From the NCBI GenBank assembly GCA_050178135.1, contig JBFXGJ010000002.1:93277-157276 (forward strand): a stretch of DNA of 64,000 nt. Reading direction: 5' to 3'. Position 1 is the stretch's first letter, and every line of letters begins with the position of its first letter. The stretch is from UBA288 sp050178135. GTDB taxonomy: Archaea > Halobacteriota > Methanomicrobia > Methanomicrobiales > Methanospirillaceae. Under the pieces are notes generated by a model, which was given only the letters and a program-made list of their open reading frames with translations, had not been told where the DNA came from and searched no databases. Positions 17,708-27,714 of this stretch are shown piece by piece. A program made the translations under genes and the position numbers.

Positions 17708-19828
17708 TCACGGGGATGCTGGCCCAGTCAGCACGGGGTCGATCCCGATCTGCTCGAAGAAGGCCTCGGCCCCGGGTTGCCTCCCGAGGAACTCTTCCAG
17801 GAGCAGACCGCCGTCCGCCATGTTGCCGCGTTCGAGGACCGTGTGCCGGAGGCGCATGCCCGTCGCCCGGTCCGTCATCCCGGTACGCCTGAACTCGTCC
17901 ACGATCTCGAGGGCGTAGACCTTTGACCACAGGTACCCGTAGTAGCCGGCGTCATAACCCCCCATCATGTGCTCGAACGTTGCGGGCTGGTGGGTCTCAG
18001 GGTGCGGTGCGATCCCCGTCACCTCCTCGTAGGTCCGGTGTGCCACGCCGGTGACGTCAACGGCCCCTGTCGCCGTGTGATACCGCATGTCCTCGAGCGA
18101 GTTCGCCAGGAGACGGGCATAGGTCGGAGTCAGATCGATCGTTCGAGACGCGACGACCCGCTCGACCAGGTCCGCTGGGATTGGTTCCGAGAGGTTCTCG
18201 TAGTTCCCCGAGATTGAGACGAGGATGTCGGGATCCCAGGCCCATTCCTCGAGGGCCTGTGAGGGCGTTTCGACGAAGTCCCACTCACACTCGGCCCCGG
18301 AGAGAGTGGCATACGGTGCGCTGGAGAGAAGCATGTGGAGGGCATGACCGGTCTCGTGGAACAGGGTCTCGATCTCGTCGGGGGCCAGGAGCGACGGACG
18401 CCCGTGCTCGGGCGCCCTGAAGTTCGCCACGATCACCGCGACGGGCATCACGTACTGCCCGTCTCGCTCATGACCGAGCACCACGTTTTCGGCTGCAAAG
18501 TGCCCGTACTTCCCCTCGCGAGGATAGGGGTCCAGGTAGAGGTGACCGATCGGCGTACCATCGCTCTCGTTTCGGACCAGGAAGAGGCGGACATCCGGAG
18601 ACCAGGCGGACGCCCCCTTCACCTCCTCGAACCGGACCTCGAAGAGCGAACCCGTCAGCTGGAAGAGTCCCTCCAGGACACGGTCTATCGGGAAGTACGT
18701 CCGCACCTGCTCCTCGTCGAACGAGAACTTCCGCCGTTTCGTCTGCTCGACGAGATAGATGACGTCCCATGGGTTCACCTGGGCGGCGGCAGGTTCGAGA
18801 GAGCGCTTCACCTCGAGCAGCTGACGGGTATGCGCGAGGCTCTTCTCGAGGAGCGGGGCCTGGAGGGAGGAGAGGAACCTCATCACCGACGAGGTGTTGC
18901 CGGCCATTCGCCCCTCGATCCGGTGATCGGCCCAGGTCGAGTATCCCAGTTCACGGGCGATCTCCTGGCGGAGCCCGATCGCCTCTTCGAGGAGGCGGGT
19001 GTTCTCCTCTGCCTGGCGGTTGTTGTAGGCGAGGTACATCGCCTTTCGGATCTCGCCCCGGGTGGCGCCGGTCATCACCACGATGTAATCCGGGTAGCGG
19101 GTGGAGACGAGGCGGGTGCCGTTCGTTGTCTCGGGAAACGACGCGATCTTCGAGGCGTCGAGGCCTTCAAGCTCTCCCGGAGCGAACTCGAGCGTGGTAC
19201 TGTCGTTGTTGAGGTTCGCCTGGAACCGGACTTCGAGCCGGTTGAGGTCGTCCTTCAACGCCTGCACGCGGGCGAGGTTTTCATCGGGCAGCGAGAGCCC
19301 GTTCTTCTCGAAGGCACGAACGGTGACGGCGAGGAGGCGCGCCTCCTCCGGCGTCCGCGGGACGGTGTTCTGCATCGCATCGAAGAGGTCACGCCGCGAG
19401 TAGGTCGCGGTCAGGAACGCTCCCTCTGCCTCCTGGCAGGCGATCCCTTCGGCGGCGATAGCTGGATCGGGGTGGACGTTGCCCATGAGGGCGAGGGGCT
19501 GGACCATGTTGCGGTAGTCGCCGACCGTTGTCTCGAAGGCGAGGAGGGTGTTCTCGACGGTGCGGGAGCCCGATGGCTGGGCGGCGATCCGGGCGAAGGA
19601 GGCGTTCGCCGCCACCGCTGCGGTCTCAGAGAGCTGGGTGAGTTCCCCCGGCGAGAAGTTCGCGCGGATCGGCCCGGTCTCGTCAGGTCCCGACTCGTTC
19701 GGGATGCCCGCCGGGGGAGCGGTTTTCGTCGTCTGGTGCAGGCACCCACAGGCGGCGACGGCAAAAACAGCGAGGGCGAGGGCGCCCATGCCGAACGCGG
19801 CGGATTTTCGGAGGGAGGAGACGAGCAT
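17708..19828 (-). CDS. Secreted lipoprotein M3-family zinc peptidase (oligoendopeptidase F-like)
   Basis: 706 residues. The N-terminus has a signal sequence ending in VAACGC, a lipoprotein-type cysteine. The zinc motif HETGH (in IETLFHETGHALHML, about residue 490) and the downstream FVETPSQALEEWAWD helix with its glutamate ligand are hallmarks of M3 peptidases (thimet oligopeptidase/PepF type). The upstream half is long and helical, as in the family. Anchoring outside the membrane suggests it trims extracellular peptides for uptake. It converges with the aldo-keto reductase gene. Confidence 0.9.
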   Translation of the reverse strand: MLVSSLRKSAAFGMGALALAVFAVAACGCLHQTTKTAPPAGIPNESGPDETGPIRANFSPGELTQLSETAAVAANASFARIAAQPSGSRTVENTLLAFETTVGDYRNMVQPLALMGNVHPDPAIAAEGIACQEAEGAFLTATYSRRDLFDAMQNTVPRTPEEARLLAVTVRAFEKNGLSLPDENLARVQALKDDLNRLEVRFQANLNNDSTTLEFAPGELEGLDASKIASFPETTNGTRLVSTRYPDYIVVMTGATRGEIRKAMYLAYNNRQAEENTRLLEEAIGLRQEIARELGYSTWADHRIEGRMAGNTSSVMRFLSSLQAPLLEKSLAHTRQLLEVKRSLEPAAAQVNPWDVIYLVEQTKRRKFSFDEEQVRTYFPIDRVLEGLFQLTGSLFEVRFEEVKGASAWSPDVRLFLVRNESDGTPIGHLYLDPYPREGKYGHFAAENVVLGHERDGQYVMPVAVIVANFRAPEHGRPSLLAPDEIETLFHETGHALHMLLSSAPYATLSGAECEWDFVETPSQALEEWAWDPDILVSISGNYENLSEPIPADLVERVVASRTIDLTPTYARLLANSLEDMRYHTATGAVDVTGVAHRTYEEVTGIAPHPETHQPATFEHMMGGYDAGYYGYLWSKVYALEIVDEFRRTGMTDRATGMRLRHTVLERGNMADGGLLLEEFLGRQPGAEAFFEQIGIDPVLTGPASP

Positions 19829-20024
19829 CGGTGATCAGCCTTGTACCATTGCCGTGACCCTGGTTAAACGCCACCCCGTCGCCCAGACGGGCCAGAAGCG
19901 GATCCCGAACGGCCGGGATGGGCTCCCGGGTGATCGATACGAAGAGGAGGGAATATCGGCTGTACACGGGACAACCAGGTGGTGGAGGGGGTTCCCTGTC
20001 CCTTCCCCGCGAGACAGCGCCGGC

Positions 20025-21185
20025 TCAGAGGGAGTCGAAAAGCAGGACCACGTCCGCGAAGTCGATCCGCCCGTTCCGGTTGAAGTCGAAGGCTGCCACC
20101 GGCTCGTTCGCGGCGATCCAGGTCATCTGGTTGAAGAAAAGGACGACGTCGGCGAAGTCCTTTCGGGTGTTCCCATTCACGTCCTCGTAGCGCCCATCAT
20201 CGTCGAGGTCCCGCGGTTCTCCCGTACCCCCGGGAACAGTGATCACCGGTAGACCCCCCTCCCGCCGGAAGGCCTGGACCCGTTCGTTGCCCGTGTCGAC
20301 GACGTAGACCGTGCCGTTAGCGGCGACCGCCACCCCGTTCGGGTGGTTGAAGTCACCGGGCAGGTTCCACCCGTAGTATCCCCACCGGGCGAGGAACGTT
20401 CCGTCAGCGGCGAACTTCTGGACGTTGTGCAGTCCCGAATCGACGACGAAGACGGAGTCCTGGCGGTCGATCGTGATCCTGGTGGGCCGCTGAAACTCGC
20501 CCTCTCCGGCACCCTCGGTTCCCCAGGCCCGGAGAAAGGCACCGTCCGCGTCGAACACCTGGACCCGGTGGTTGTCCGCATCGGCTACAAAGACCTCTCC
20601 CCTGCTATCGACCGCCACACCGTGAGGAGTATTGAACGAACCGTTCCCCGTTCCGAACCCACCCCAGCGGGTGAGAAAGGTCCCGTCGGCGTTGAACCTC
20701 TGGACGCGGTGGTTGAAGGCATCGGCGATGTAGACGGTGCCGTCCTGGCCCACGATGACGTCGACGGGGGTGTCGAACGCCCCGTCCTGGACCCCGGTGC
20801 CGCCGAACCAGAAGAACCGGTACCCGGTCCGGTTGAAGACCTGCACCGTGTTCTCCTGGCTGTCGACCACGTATACCATCCCGGTTGCGTTGATCGCGAT
20901 ACCGACGGGCCATGCTCTCGCGGCGTTCTCTGGATAGGGGACCGCCCACTGGCGAAGATACGCCCCGTCCCTGGTAAAGACCTGTATGCGCCCGTTGTTG
21001 GTATCGGCGACGTACACGCTGCCGTCCGTATCCAGGGCGATGCCCACCGGGGTGGAGAACTGGCCATCGCCGGTTCCCAGGCTCCCCCACATCCCGCTGA
21101 AGGTGTAAGTCTCGGCACCCGCAACACCCGTCGCGGTCGCGCAGAGGAGCACGACCGCCGCCAGAACGAGGACCTGTCGCATCAT
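20025..21185 (-). CDS. Secreted NHL-propeller protein with dockerin-like C-terminus
   Basis: 386 residues from the ATG at 21185 behind GAGAGG. A signal peptide (about 3-22: VLVLAAVVLLCATATGVAGA) is followed by about six NHL blades with cores such as GIALDTDGSVYVADTNNGRIQVF. The C-terminal about 60 residues hold two dockerin-like calcium-binding units: DVNGNTRKDFADVVLFFNQM and DFNRNGRIDFADVVLLFDSL. Such tails are common on methanogen surface proteins and may mediate docking to a cohesin-like partner. Degraded copies of the same tail occur at 52.1, 53.6 and 55.2 kb. Confidence 0.88.
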   Translation of the reverse strand: MMRQVLVLAAVVLLCATATGVAGAETYTFSGMWGSLGTGDGQFSTPVGIALDTDGSVYVADTNNGRIQVFTRDGAYLRQWAVPYPENAARAWPVGIAINATGMVYVVDSQENTVQVFNRTGYRFFWFGGTGVQDGAFDTPVDVIVGQDGTVYIADAFNHRVQRFNADGTFLTRWGGFGTGNGSFNTPHGVAVDSRGEVFVADADNHRVQVFDADGAFLRAWGTEGAGEGEFQRPTRITIDRQDSVFVVDSGLHNVQKFAADGTFLARWGYYGWNLPGDFNHPNGVAVAANGTVYVVDTGNERVQAFRREGGLPVITVPGGTGEPRDLDDDGRYEDVNGNTRKDFADVVLFFNQMTWIAANEPVAAFDFNRNGRIDFADVVLLFDSL

Positions 21186-21481
21186 GGATACCTCTCGTTG
21201 GAGATACATTTGCTTTCCAGGGGATGAACCTGGTGGCCCCGCCAGGTGCCGGCCGATCTGGGGAGCACGGATGTCCCGTCGGTTCCCGGGCACGGGAACC
21301 CGAACGTCCGGTGGGCCCGCTGCCGGTAGGCGTTGCACTCCCGCTGGACCTCTTCGGGCGTCCGTTGACCGGGGGGGTCCCCATCCATGGTCCGGACGAG
21401 GTCGATTTCGTTCGCACCGATCAGCCCGAGGCACCATCCGAGATCCCCGCGCCGGCTCTCCCCGCTGTCGGTGACGTCCAT
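21182..21481 (-). CDS. Possible small hypothetical protein
   Basis: 99 residues, ending a few bases into the next gene. The central part (GLIGANEIDLVRTMDGDPP, then RTPEEVQRECNAYRQRAHRTFG) has the composition of a folded protein, and the end overlaps the start of the NHL gene in operon-like fashion. I do not recognise it, and GC-rich antisense frames also run through the region. The rest of 21482-21597 shows nothing. Confidence 0.35.
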   Translation of the reverse strand: MDVTDSGESRRGDLGWCLGLIGANEIDLVRTMDGDPPGQRTPEEVQRECNAYRQRAHRTFGFPCPGTDGTSVLPRSAGTWRGHQVHPLESKCISNERYP

Positions 21482-21597
21482 GCACCGGTCTCGGACCGAA
21501 CGGGAAGAGGGGGTGGATCCTCAGGGCGCACCTGGGCAGACCTACGGGCCGGTGCAACTCGCCGACAGCCGGCGAGGTAGGGGACCGGACCGGGTGC

Positions 21598-23067
21598 TCA
21601 ACCCGTCTTCGTCGCCTCTTCCAATGAGATGCCGAGCGCGTCTGCGACCCCCTTCCCGTAGGCCGGGTCGGCCAGCAGGCAGTGCCTGATGTGCCGGTGC
21701 TTGATGAACGCCGGTGCGTCGCCCATCGCCCGCGCGGTGTTCTCGAAGAGGACCTGCTGCTGTGCCGGCGACATCAGCCGGAAGAGCTTACCGGGCTGGG
21801 TGAAGTAGTCGTCGTCGTCTTCCCGGAAGTTCCAGTTGTCCGCCGCGCCGGAGAGCTCCAGGGGCGGGTCCCGGTACTCGGGCTGCTCCTGCCACTCCCC
21901 GAAGCTGTTCGGCTCGTACCCGACGGCGCTGCCGTGGTTTCCGTCCACCCGCAGCTGTCCGTCTCGGTGGGAGGCGTGGGGTGCGGCGCACCGTGCCTGG
22001 TTGACCGGGATCTGGTGGTGGTTGACGCCGAGGCGGTAGCGCTGGGCATCGCCGTATGCGAAGAGCCGGCCCTGCAGCATCCTGTCGGGCGAGTACCCGA
22101 TCCCAGGGACCACCGCTGCCGGGTTGAAGGCTGCCTGCTCCACGTCCTGGAAGTAGTTGTCGGGGTTCCGGTTCAGCTCGAGCACGCCCACCTCGTGGAG
22201 GGGGAACTCTCCTTTGTACCACACCTTGGTGAGATCGAAGGGATTGTAGGGCATCTCTTTCGCCTGCTTCTCGGTCATCACCTGGATGAAGAGCTTCCAG
22301 CGGGGGAAGTCACCTCGATCGATCGCCTCGAGGAGGTCCCGCTGGTTGCTCTCGCGGTCCTTCGCGACGATCGCCTCCGCCTCCGCGTCGGTCAGGTTCT
22401 CGATTCCCTGCTGGGTGACAAAGTGGAACTTCACCCAGACCCGCTCCCGCGCGGCGTTGATCATGCTGAAGGTGTGGCTCCCGAACCCGTGCATGTGGCG
22501 GTACGACCGCGGGATCCCTCTGTCGCTCATCGTGATCGTCACCTGGTGGAGCGCCTCGGGGAGTGAGGTCCAGAAGTCCCAGTTGTTGGTGGCGCTCCGC
22601 ATGTTGGTGCGGGGGTCACGCTTGACCGCCCGATTCAGGTCGGGGAACTTGTGCGGGTCACGAAAGAAGAAGACCGGGGTGTTGTTACCCACCAGGTCCC
22701 AGTTCCCCTCCTCGGTATAGAACTTGACCGCGAATCCCCGGATGTCCCGTTCTGCATCTGCCGCACCGCGCTCTCCGGCCACGGTGGAGAACCGGGCGAA
22801 GACATCGGTCTTCTTCCCGATCTCGGCGAAGAGCTTCGCCCGTGTGAACCGGGTGATATCGTGCGTCACCGTGAACGTGCCGAAGGCCCCAGAGCCCTTC
22901 GCATGCATTCGGCGCTCGGGGATCACCTCACGGTCGAAGTGGGCGAGCTTCTCGAGGTACCACGTGTCCTGCAGCAGCATCGGCCCCCTGGGACCAGCCG
23001 TCATGGCGTTCTGGTTCTCGGGTACCGGCGCCCCTGCAGCGGTTGTCAACTTCTTTTTCTTCGTCAT
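21598..23067 (-). CDS. Haem catalase (small-subunit monofunctional type)
   Basis: 489 residues from the ATG at 23067 behind a strong GGAGGAGAT. Catalase blocks are clear: RRMHAKGSGAFGTF with the catalytic histidine, NNTPVFFFRD with the distal asparagine, and RLFAYGDAQRYRLG with the haem-ligand tyrosine. The length fits a small-subunit catalase. It disproportionates hydrogen peroxide in the cytoplasm, an oxygen-defence role in a strict anaerobe. It is transcribed toward the NHL/dockerin gene but has its own ribosome site. Confidence 0.95.
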   Translation of the reverse strand: MTKKKKLTTAAGAPVPENQNAMTAGPRGPMLLQDTWYLEKLAHFDREVIPERRMHAKGSGAFGTFTVTHDITRFTRAKLFAEIGKKTDVFARFSTVAGERGAADAERDIRGFAVKFYTEEGNWDLVGNNTPVFFFRDPHKFPDLNRAVKRDPRTNMRSATNNWDFWTSLPEALHQVTITMSDRGIPRSYRHMHGFGSHTFSMINAARERVWVKFHFVTQQGIENLTDAEAEAIVAKDRESNQRDLLEAIDRGDFPRWKLFIQVMTEKQAKEMPYNPFDLTKVWYKGEFPLHEVGVLELNRNPDNYFQDVEQAAFNPAAVVPGIGYSPDRMLQGRLFAYGDAQRYRLGVNHHQIPVNQARCAAPHASHRDGQLRVDGNHGSAVGYEPNSFGEWQEQPEYRDPPLELSGAADNWNFREDDDDYFTQPGKLFRLMSPAQQQVLFENTARAMGDAPAFIKHRHIRHCLLADPAYGKGVADALGISLEEATKTG

Positions 23068-23195
23068 CTCGATCTCCTCCGGGCACGCTGGGCCGGGTGG
23101 CGATCGGCCGGTGCCTGGTTCCATCGAGTGAATCGACCCGTCCCCTATTTTAACCTCTGCATCGTCTCACCCGGCCGGTGGAGAAGAGGCGGTTT

Positions 23196-24449
23196 TTAGT
23201 GGAGGTAGAAGAGTGCGGCGAAGATACCACCTGAGACCGTGGCGACTAGGTTCGTCCCCGAGTTGCCGATCAGCCCGCGGTTCTCAAAGAGCGCCCCGAC
23301 GAGCGAGTCGACGTTCGTTCCGACGAACCCGGCGGCGACGGTGACCAGCACCAGCACCGGGTCGGCGATCCCGACGGCGAGGGCGACGAGCCCGATCACG
23401 AGGGCAGCGATGCACGCGACGCCCTCACCGACAAGGGTCACCCCACCGTTGGTACCGGGCCGGACCCGCTCGAAGGTCGTGATCAGGTAGGGGATCGAGC
23501 CAGTCACGCCGATCTCGGAGGCGACCGTGTCGGCGGCTGCCGTCGCCACCGAGCCGAGGAAGAGCGCAATGCACGCGGGGTTCTGGGTCACGCCGTAGAG
23601 GACGGCCGCCGCCGCCGCGACGATCCCGTTCGCGAAGACGTTCCGGTAGCCGCGGACCCCGCTCTTGCCCTCCTCGACACCGATCCGCCGCTTGTAGTCA
23701 AACCGGTACCGGGTCGTGCCAGAGCCGAGAGCGAAGAAGATGAGGAGGACCAGGAACCAGCGCACGTCGGCGAAGACGATCAGGAGGATGCCGACGAGGG
23801 CACCGGAGAAGAGGCCGGAGAGGTCCATCGCCCGGGCCCGGTAGGCGAAGTACCCGAACGAGAAGGCGAGGATGGCGGCGGCGATCAGGTTCATGGCGTC
23901 GACCGTGAACTCGAGGTCGTTGAAGAGGTGGATCGTCATCGCCACCCCGAGCACCTCGACCAGGAAGGCGTCCTCCCGGTCCTCCAGGATCGCCTTCAAC
24001 AGGAGGGCGACGGTGATCCCCATCAGGACGAGGAGGGGGTCGGGGTGACCCAGCGCCCACGAGACGACGAGGCCCACGACGAGCGAGACACCGATGAACC
24101 AGAGGTACGCGGGCGGGACCTCGCCGGCCGAGAGCCGGCGCTTCTCCTCGATCCGGCGCCCTCGGCGGGAGTAGAGCGTTCCGTCGGCGTAGCGGGCGGC
24201 GAGCTCTCCCGACAGCATGATCGCGAGGGTGAGCGCGAAGACGAGGAGCGGGATCACCTGCAGGCCGAAGAGAACGGCGAGCACCATGATCGGCGCGGTC
24301 GGGTAGGGCTCGCGGTAGACGGCGAGCACCACCAGGCAGGCGAGGATCACGACGCCGGCGAGCACCCAGCCCGGGGTGACGAACGGGGCGGCCGCGATCG
24401 CGGCAAGGCCGACCAGGGTGCCGAGCAGGGTGCCCGTCTGCCGCATCAT
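23196..24449 (-). CDS. DUF92 family integral membrane protein
   Basis: 417 residues, nearly all hydrophobic helices. The C-terminal half is DUF92: FALGSGTTRYRFDYKRRIG, GSVATAAADTVASEIG, FERVRPGTNGGVTLVGEG and the closing GNSGTNLVATVSGGIFAALF. The N-terminal about 200 residues are an extra membrane section resembling the dolichol/phytol kinase-type fold often fused to DUF92 in archaea. A plant DUF92 protein (VTE6) phosphorylates phytyl phosphate, so a prenyl-phosphate kinase role in lipid metabolism is a reasonable inference. Its start at 24449 is divergent from valS. Confidence 0.85.
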   Translation of the reverse strand: MMRQTGTLLGTLVGLAAIAAAPFVTPGWVLAGVVILACLVVLAVYREPYPTAPIMVLAVLFGLQVIPLLVFALTLAIMLSGELAARYADGTLYSRRGRRIEEKRRLSAGEVPPAYLWFIGVSLVVGLVVSWALGHPDPLLVLMGITVALLLKAILEDREDAFLVEVLGVAMTIHLFNDLEFTVDAMNLIAAAILAFSFGYFAYRARAMDLSGLFSGALVGILLIVFADVRWFLVLLIFFALGSGTTRYRFDYKRRIGVEEGKSGVRGYRNVFANGIVAAAAAVLYGVTQNPACIALFLGSVATAAADTVASEIGVTGSIPYLITTFERVRPGTNGGVTLVGEGVACIAALVIGLVALAVGIADPVLVLVTVAAGFVGTNVDSLVGALFENRGLIGNSGTNLVATVSGGIFAALFYLH

Positions 24450-24536
24450 TCTCCAATGATTCGCGCCGGATTATGAAGAAACTTCGGTTCCCGGCTTCGA
24501 TACTGTAATGTCGATAGAGCGGCAAGATCTCTTCCG

Positions 24537-27134
24537 ATGTCGATCCATCCCGAACTGCCCAAGGCCTACGACGCGTGCGCCGTCGAAGAGCGGTGGCAGG
24601 CGCACTGGCGCGATGAGGACCATTACTTCTCCCGGGACTCGGACCTGCCCCGGTTCATCATCGACACGCCGCCCCCGTACCCGACCGGCAACTTCCATAT
24701 CGGCAACGCCCTGAACTGGTGCTACATCGACTTCTTCGCCCGGTTCAAGCGGATGCAGGGCTTCAACGTGATGTTTCCCCAGGGATGGGACTGCCACGGT
24801 CTTCCGACCGAGGTGAAGGTCGAGGAGCAGCAGGGGATCACCAAGAACGACGTGCCGCGCGAGGAGTTCCGACGCCTCTGCCGCGAGATGACGGAGAAGA
24901 ACATCGACCTGATGCGCCGAACCATGCGGCGGATGGCCTTCTCGATCGACTGGTCCAACGAGTACGTCACGATGCTGCCGGCCTACTACCGAAAGACCCA
25001 GGCATCGTTCCTCCGGATGCTCCGCGAGGGCTACATCTACCGTTCGGAGCACCCGGTCAACTTCTGCACTCGCTGCGAGACCGCGATCGCGTTCGCCGAG
25101 GTGCAGTACGAGGGGAGGACAACGAAGCTCAACTTCTTCGACTTCGATGGTGTCGAGATCGCGACCTCGCGGCCCGAACTCCTCGCAGCCTGCGTCGCCG
25201 TCGCCGTCAACCCCGAGGACGAGCGGTACGCGTCCCTTGCTGGCCGGACTCTCCGCGTCCCGCTCTTCGGCCACGATGTCCCGGTGATCCGGGACGAGGC
25301 GGTCGACCCCGCCTTCGGCTCGGGGGCCGTGATGATCTGCACCTTCGGCGACAAGCAGGACGTCGTCTGGTGGAAGACCCACAACCTCGAGCTGCGCCCT
25401 GCGATCGACTCCTGCGGACACATGACCGCGCTTGCCGGCGAGTACGAGGGGATGACCGCGCCCGAGTGCCGCGAGGCGATCCTGGGCGCGATGACCGCCG
25501 CGGGGATCCTGAAGCGGCAGCAGCCCCTGGAGCAGCGGGTCGGGACCTGCTGGCGGTGCAAGACCCCGATCGAGATCCTTTCCGAGCGGCAGTGGTTCGT
25601 CCGGGTCGACCCGAAGGCGATCCTCGAGGCGGCGCGCCAGCTCCGCTGGGTCCCGGACCACATGCTCCTCCGGATGGAGGACTGGGTCGGCAAGATGGAG
25701 TGGGACTGGTGCATCTCGCGCCAGCGGATCTTCGCGACCCCGATCCCGGTCTGGTTCTGCCGTGACTGCGGCGAGATGGTCCTGCCGAGCGTCACCGACC
25801 TGCCGATCGACCCGACGGTGGACCAGCCGAAGTTGCCCTGCCCTGCCTGCGGCTCCACCCGGTTCGAGGGCGAGACTGATGTCCTCGACACCTGGATGGA
25901 CTCGTCGATCTCGGTCCTGAACGTGACCGGCTGGGACGGTGCGGCCCAGCGCCCGCCCCTCTTCCCGGCGCAGATCCGGCCGCAGGGCCACGACATCATC
26001 CGGACCTGGGCCTTCTACACGATCCTCCGCTCGCTCGCCCTGACCGGTGAGAAGCCCTGGGAGCAGATCCTGGTGAACGGCATGGTCCTCGGCGAGGACG
26101 GCTTCAAGATGTCGAAGTCCCGCGGCAATATCATCGCCCCCGAGGAGATCCTGGGGCAGTACGGAGCCGACGCCCTCCGCCAGTGGGCTGCCGCCGGTGC
26201 GGCGACCGGGTCGGACATCCAGTTCAACTGGAATGACGTGGTCGCCGCCTCGCGGTTCCAGACCAAACTCTGGAACATCGCCCGCTTCTCTCTGCTCCAA
26301 CTCCGGAAAGAGGACGTCGAAGAAGCGTCCGAGCCGACGCTCCTCGCCGACCGGTGGCTTCTCGCCCGGCTGTCGTCCTGTGTCGCCGAGGTGACGGAGG
26401 CGATGGAGGCATACCAGTTCGACCGCGGCCTGAAGGCAATCCGGGAGTTCGCGTGGGAGGTGCTCGCCGACGAGTACATCGAACTGGTCAAGGGCCGTCT
26501 CTACGGCGAGGGTGAAGGGCGCGCAGGCGCTGTGCATACGCTCGATACCACCCTCGATGTCCTCTGCCGGCTCCTCGCCCCGTTCATCCCTTCGTTCGCG
26601 GAGGAGGTCTTCTCGCAGCTCGGCCGCGGATCGGTCCACGCCCAGTATTGGCCCGACTTTGCCTATCAGGACGCTCAGGCGCTCGAGGACGGCGAGGTCG
26701 TCGCCCGGATCGTCGCCGAGCTCCGCCGGTTCAAGCACGAGCAGGGCATGGCCCTGAACGCACCGCTCGGCGAGGTGACGGTGATGGCCCCGCGTGCGAT
26801 CGAGGACGGCGGAGACGCGGGCCGCGCCCTGAACGCGGTCGTGCACTGGCAGGTCGGGACCGGCGGCCTCTCGCGCGAGATCGTGGACGTGAAGTTCGAC
26901 CGGGCCGTGGTCGGGAAGACGCTCAGGAAGGACGCAGCGGCCTTCATGGAGGCCGTGCAGGCGCTCCCGAAGGCGTCGCTCGCGGCCCCCATCGCGTGTG
27001 TGGTGGTGGACGGCGTCGAGGTCTCGGTCCCCGAAGGGGCTTTTTCCCCGGTCTACGCCACGCTCGTTGGAGGAGAACAGGTGGACGTGGTCACGATCGG
27101 CGACGTGCTCGTGACCGTTCGACGGTCTCCCTGA
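24537..27134 (+). CDS. valS: Valyl-tRNA synthetase
   Basis: 865 residues, class Ia synthetase charging tRNA-Val. The HIGH-type motif is PPYPTGNFHIGNALNW (about residues 42-57) and the KMSKS motif is FKMSKSRGN (about 522-530). CTRC, CWRC, CRDCG and CPACG pairs mark zinc-binding insertions typical of archaeal ValS, and the anticodon-binding helical domain follows. I see no Shine-Dalgarno before the ATG at 24537. The 3' end runs 44 bases into the convergent tmk gene. Confidence 0.97.
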   Translation: MSIHPELPKAYDACAVEERWQAHWRDEDHYFSRDSDLPRFIIDTPPPYPTGNFHIGNALNWCYIDFFARFKRMQGFNVMFPQGWDCHGLPTEVKVEEQQGITKNDVPREEFRRLCREMTEKNIDLMRRTMRRMAFSIDWSNEYVTMLPAYYRKTQASFLRMLREGYIYRSEHPVNFCTRCETAIAFAEVQYEGRTTKLNFFDFDGVEIATSRPELLAACVAVAVNPEDERYASLAGRTLRVPLFGHDVPVIRDEAVDPAFGSGAVMICTFGDKQDVVWWKTHNLELRPAIDSCGHMTALAGEYEGMTAPECREAILGAMTAAGILKRQQPLEQRVGTCWRCKTPIEILSERQWFVRVDPKAILEAARQLRWVPDHMLLRMEDWVGKMEWDWCISRQRIFATPIPVWFCRDCGEMVLPSVTDLPIDPTVDQPKLPCPACGSTRFEGETDVLDTWMDSSISVLNVTGWDGAAQRPPLFPAQIRPQGHDIIRTWAFYTILRSLALTGEKPWEQILVNGMVLGEDGFKMSKSRGNIIAPEEILGQYGADALRQWAAAGAATGSDIQFNWNDVVAASRFQTKLWNIARFSLLQLRKEDVEEASEPTLLADRWLLARLSSCVAEVTEAMEAYQFDRGLKAIREFAWEVLADEYIELVKGRLYGEGEGRAGAVHTLDTTLDVLCRLLAPFIPSFAEEVFSQLGRGSVHAQYWPDFAYQDAQALEDGEVVARIVAELRRFKHEQGMALNAPLGEVTVMAPRAIEDGGDAGRALNAVVHWQVGTGGLSREIVDVKFDRAVVGKTLRKDAAAFMEAVQALPKASLAAPIACVVVDGVEVSVPEGAFSPVYATLVGGEQVDVVTIGDVLVTVRRSP

Positions 27135-27714
27135 TCCCCGCCTCGACGAACCGGGCGACCTCCCTCTTCTCTTTTGTCGCGTCCACCAGGACAAAGCGCC
27201 AGGGCTCCGCCTCGGCGAGCGTTATGTAGGCCTCCTGGACCCGCCGAAGCACCTCCTCCTGTTCGAAATGCTCGCGACGACGGTGCTTTCCGCCGAGCCG
27301 TCGCACCGCCTGCTCGATCGGGAGGACGAGGAGATAGGTCTGGTCGGGAGGCACGGTCCAGCCGGCATGAACGGCGCGGAGCCACCCCATCGGGTCGGGG
27401 AGGAGCCCCTCGAGGACCACCGACTGGTAGGCGTACCGCGAGTCCGAGTACCGGTCCGAGATGACGGGCCGCCCCTCGGCGAGCGCCGGGCGAACGACGG
27501 ACGCGAGGTGGGCGGCGTGGTCCGCGGCAAAGAGGAGCGCCTCGGCGACCGGATCGATCTCCTCGGCGATCCCGCGACGAACCGCGCGCCCTGTCCAGGC
27601 CGACGTCGGTTCGCGCGTTAAGACCGGTTCGAGGTCGGCGAGGCGGTGGTGGAGGTGGGTCATCAGGGTCGTCTTGCCGGTCCCGTCGATCCCCTCGAGG
27701 GTGATCAGCACCAT
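27091..27714 (-). CDS. tmk: Thymidylate kinase
   Basis: 207 residues. P-loop LEGIDGTGKTT (about 5-15), the DRY-type motif ISDRYSDSRYAYQ and the LREP-like LTREPTSAW segment identify dTMP kinase, which makes dTDP. The ATG at 27714 sits inside the end of the HisA-like gene (10-base overlap) behind GGAG, so the two are translationally coupled. The last 44 bases overlap valS tail to tail. Confidence 0.93.
   Translation of the reverse strand: MVLITLEGIDGTGKTTLMTHLHHRLADLEPVLTREPTSAWTGRAVRRGIAEEIDPVAEALLFAADHAAHLASVVRPALAEGRPVISDRYSDSRYAYQSVVLEGLLPDPMGWLRAVHAGWTVPPDQTYLLVLPIEQAVRRLGGKHRRREHFEQEEVLRRVQEAYITLAEAEPWRFVLVDATKEKREVARFVEAGIRETVERSRARRRS

Noticed and set aside
18335..19834. 499-residue open frame antisense to the M3 peptidase
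   Set aside because: The peptidase strand has the HETGH motif and signal peptide; the antisense frame has no features.
24471..27194. 907-residue open frame antisense to valS
   Set aside because: It mirrors a clear valyl-tRNA synthetase; its Arg/Glu/Asp/His-rich translation has no domain and is the usual antisense product of GC-rich codon use.
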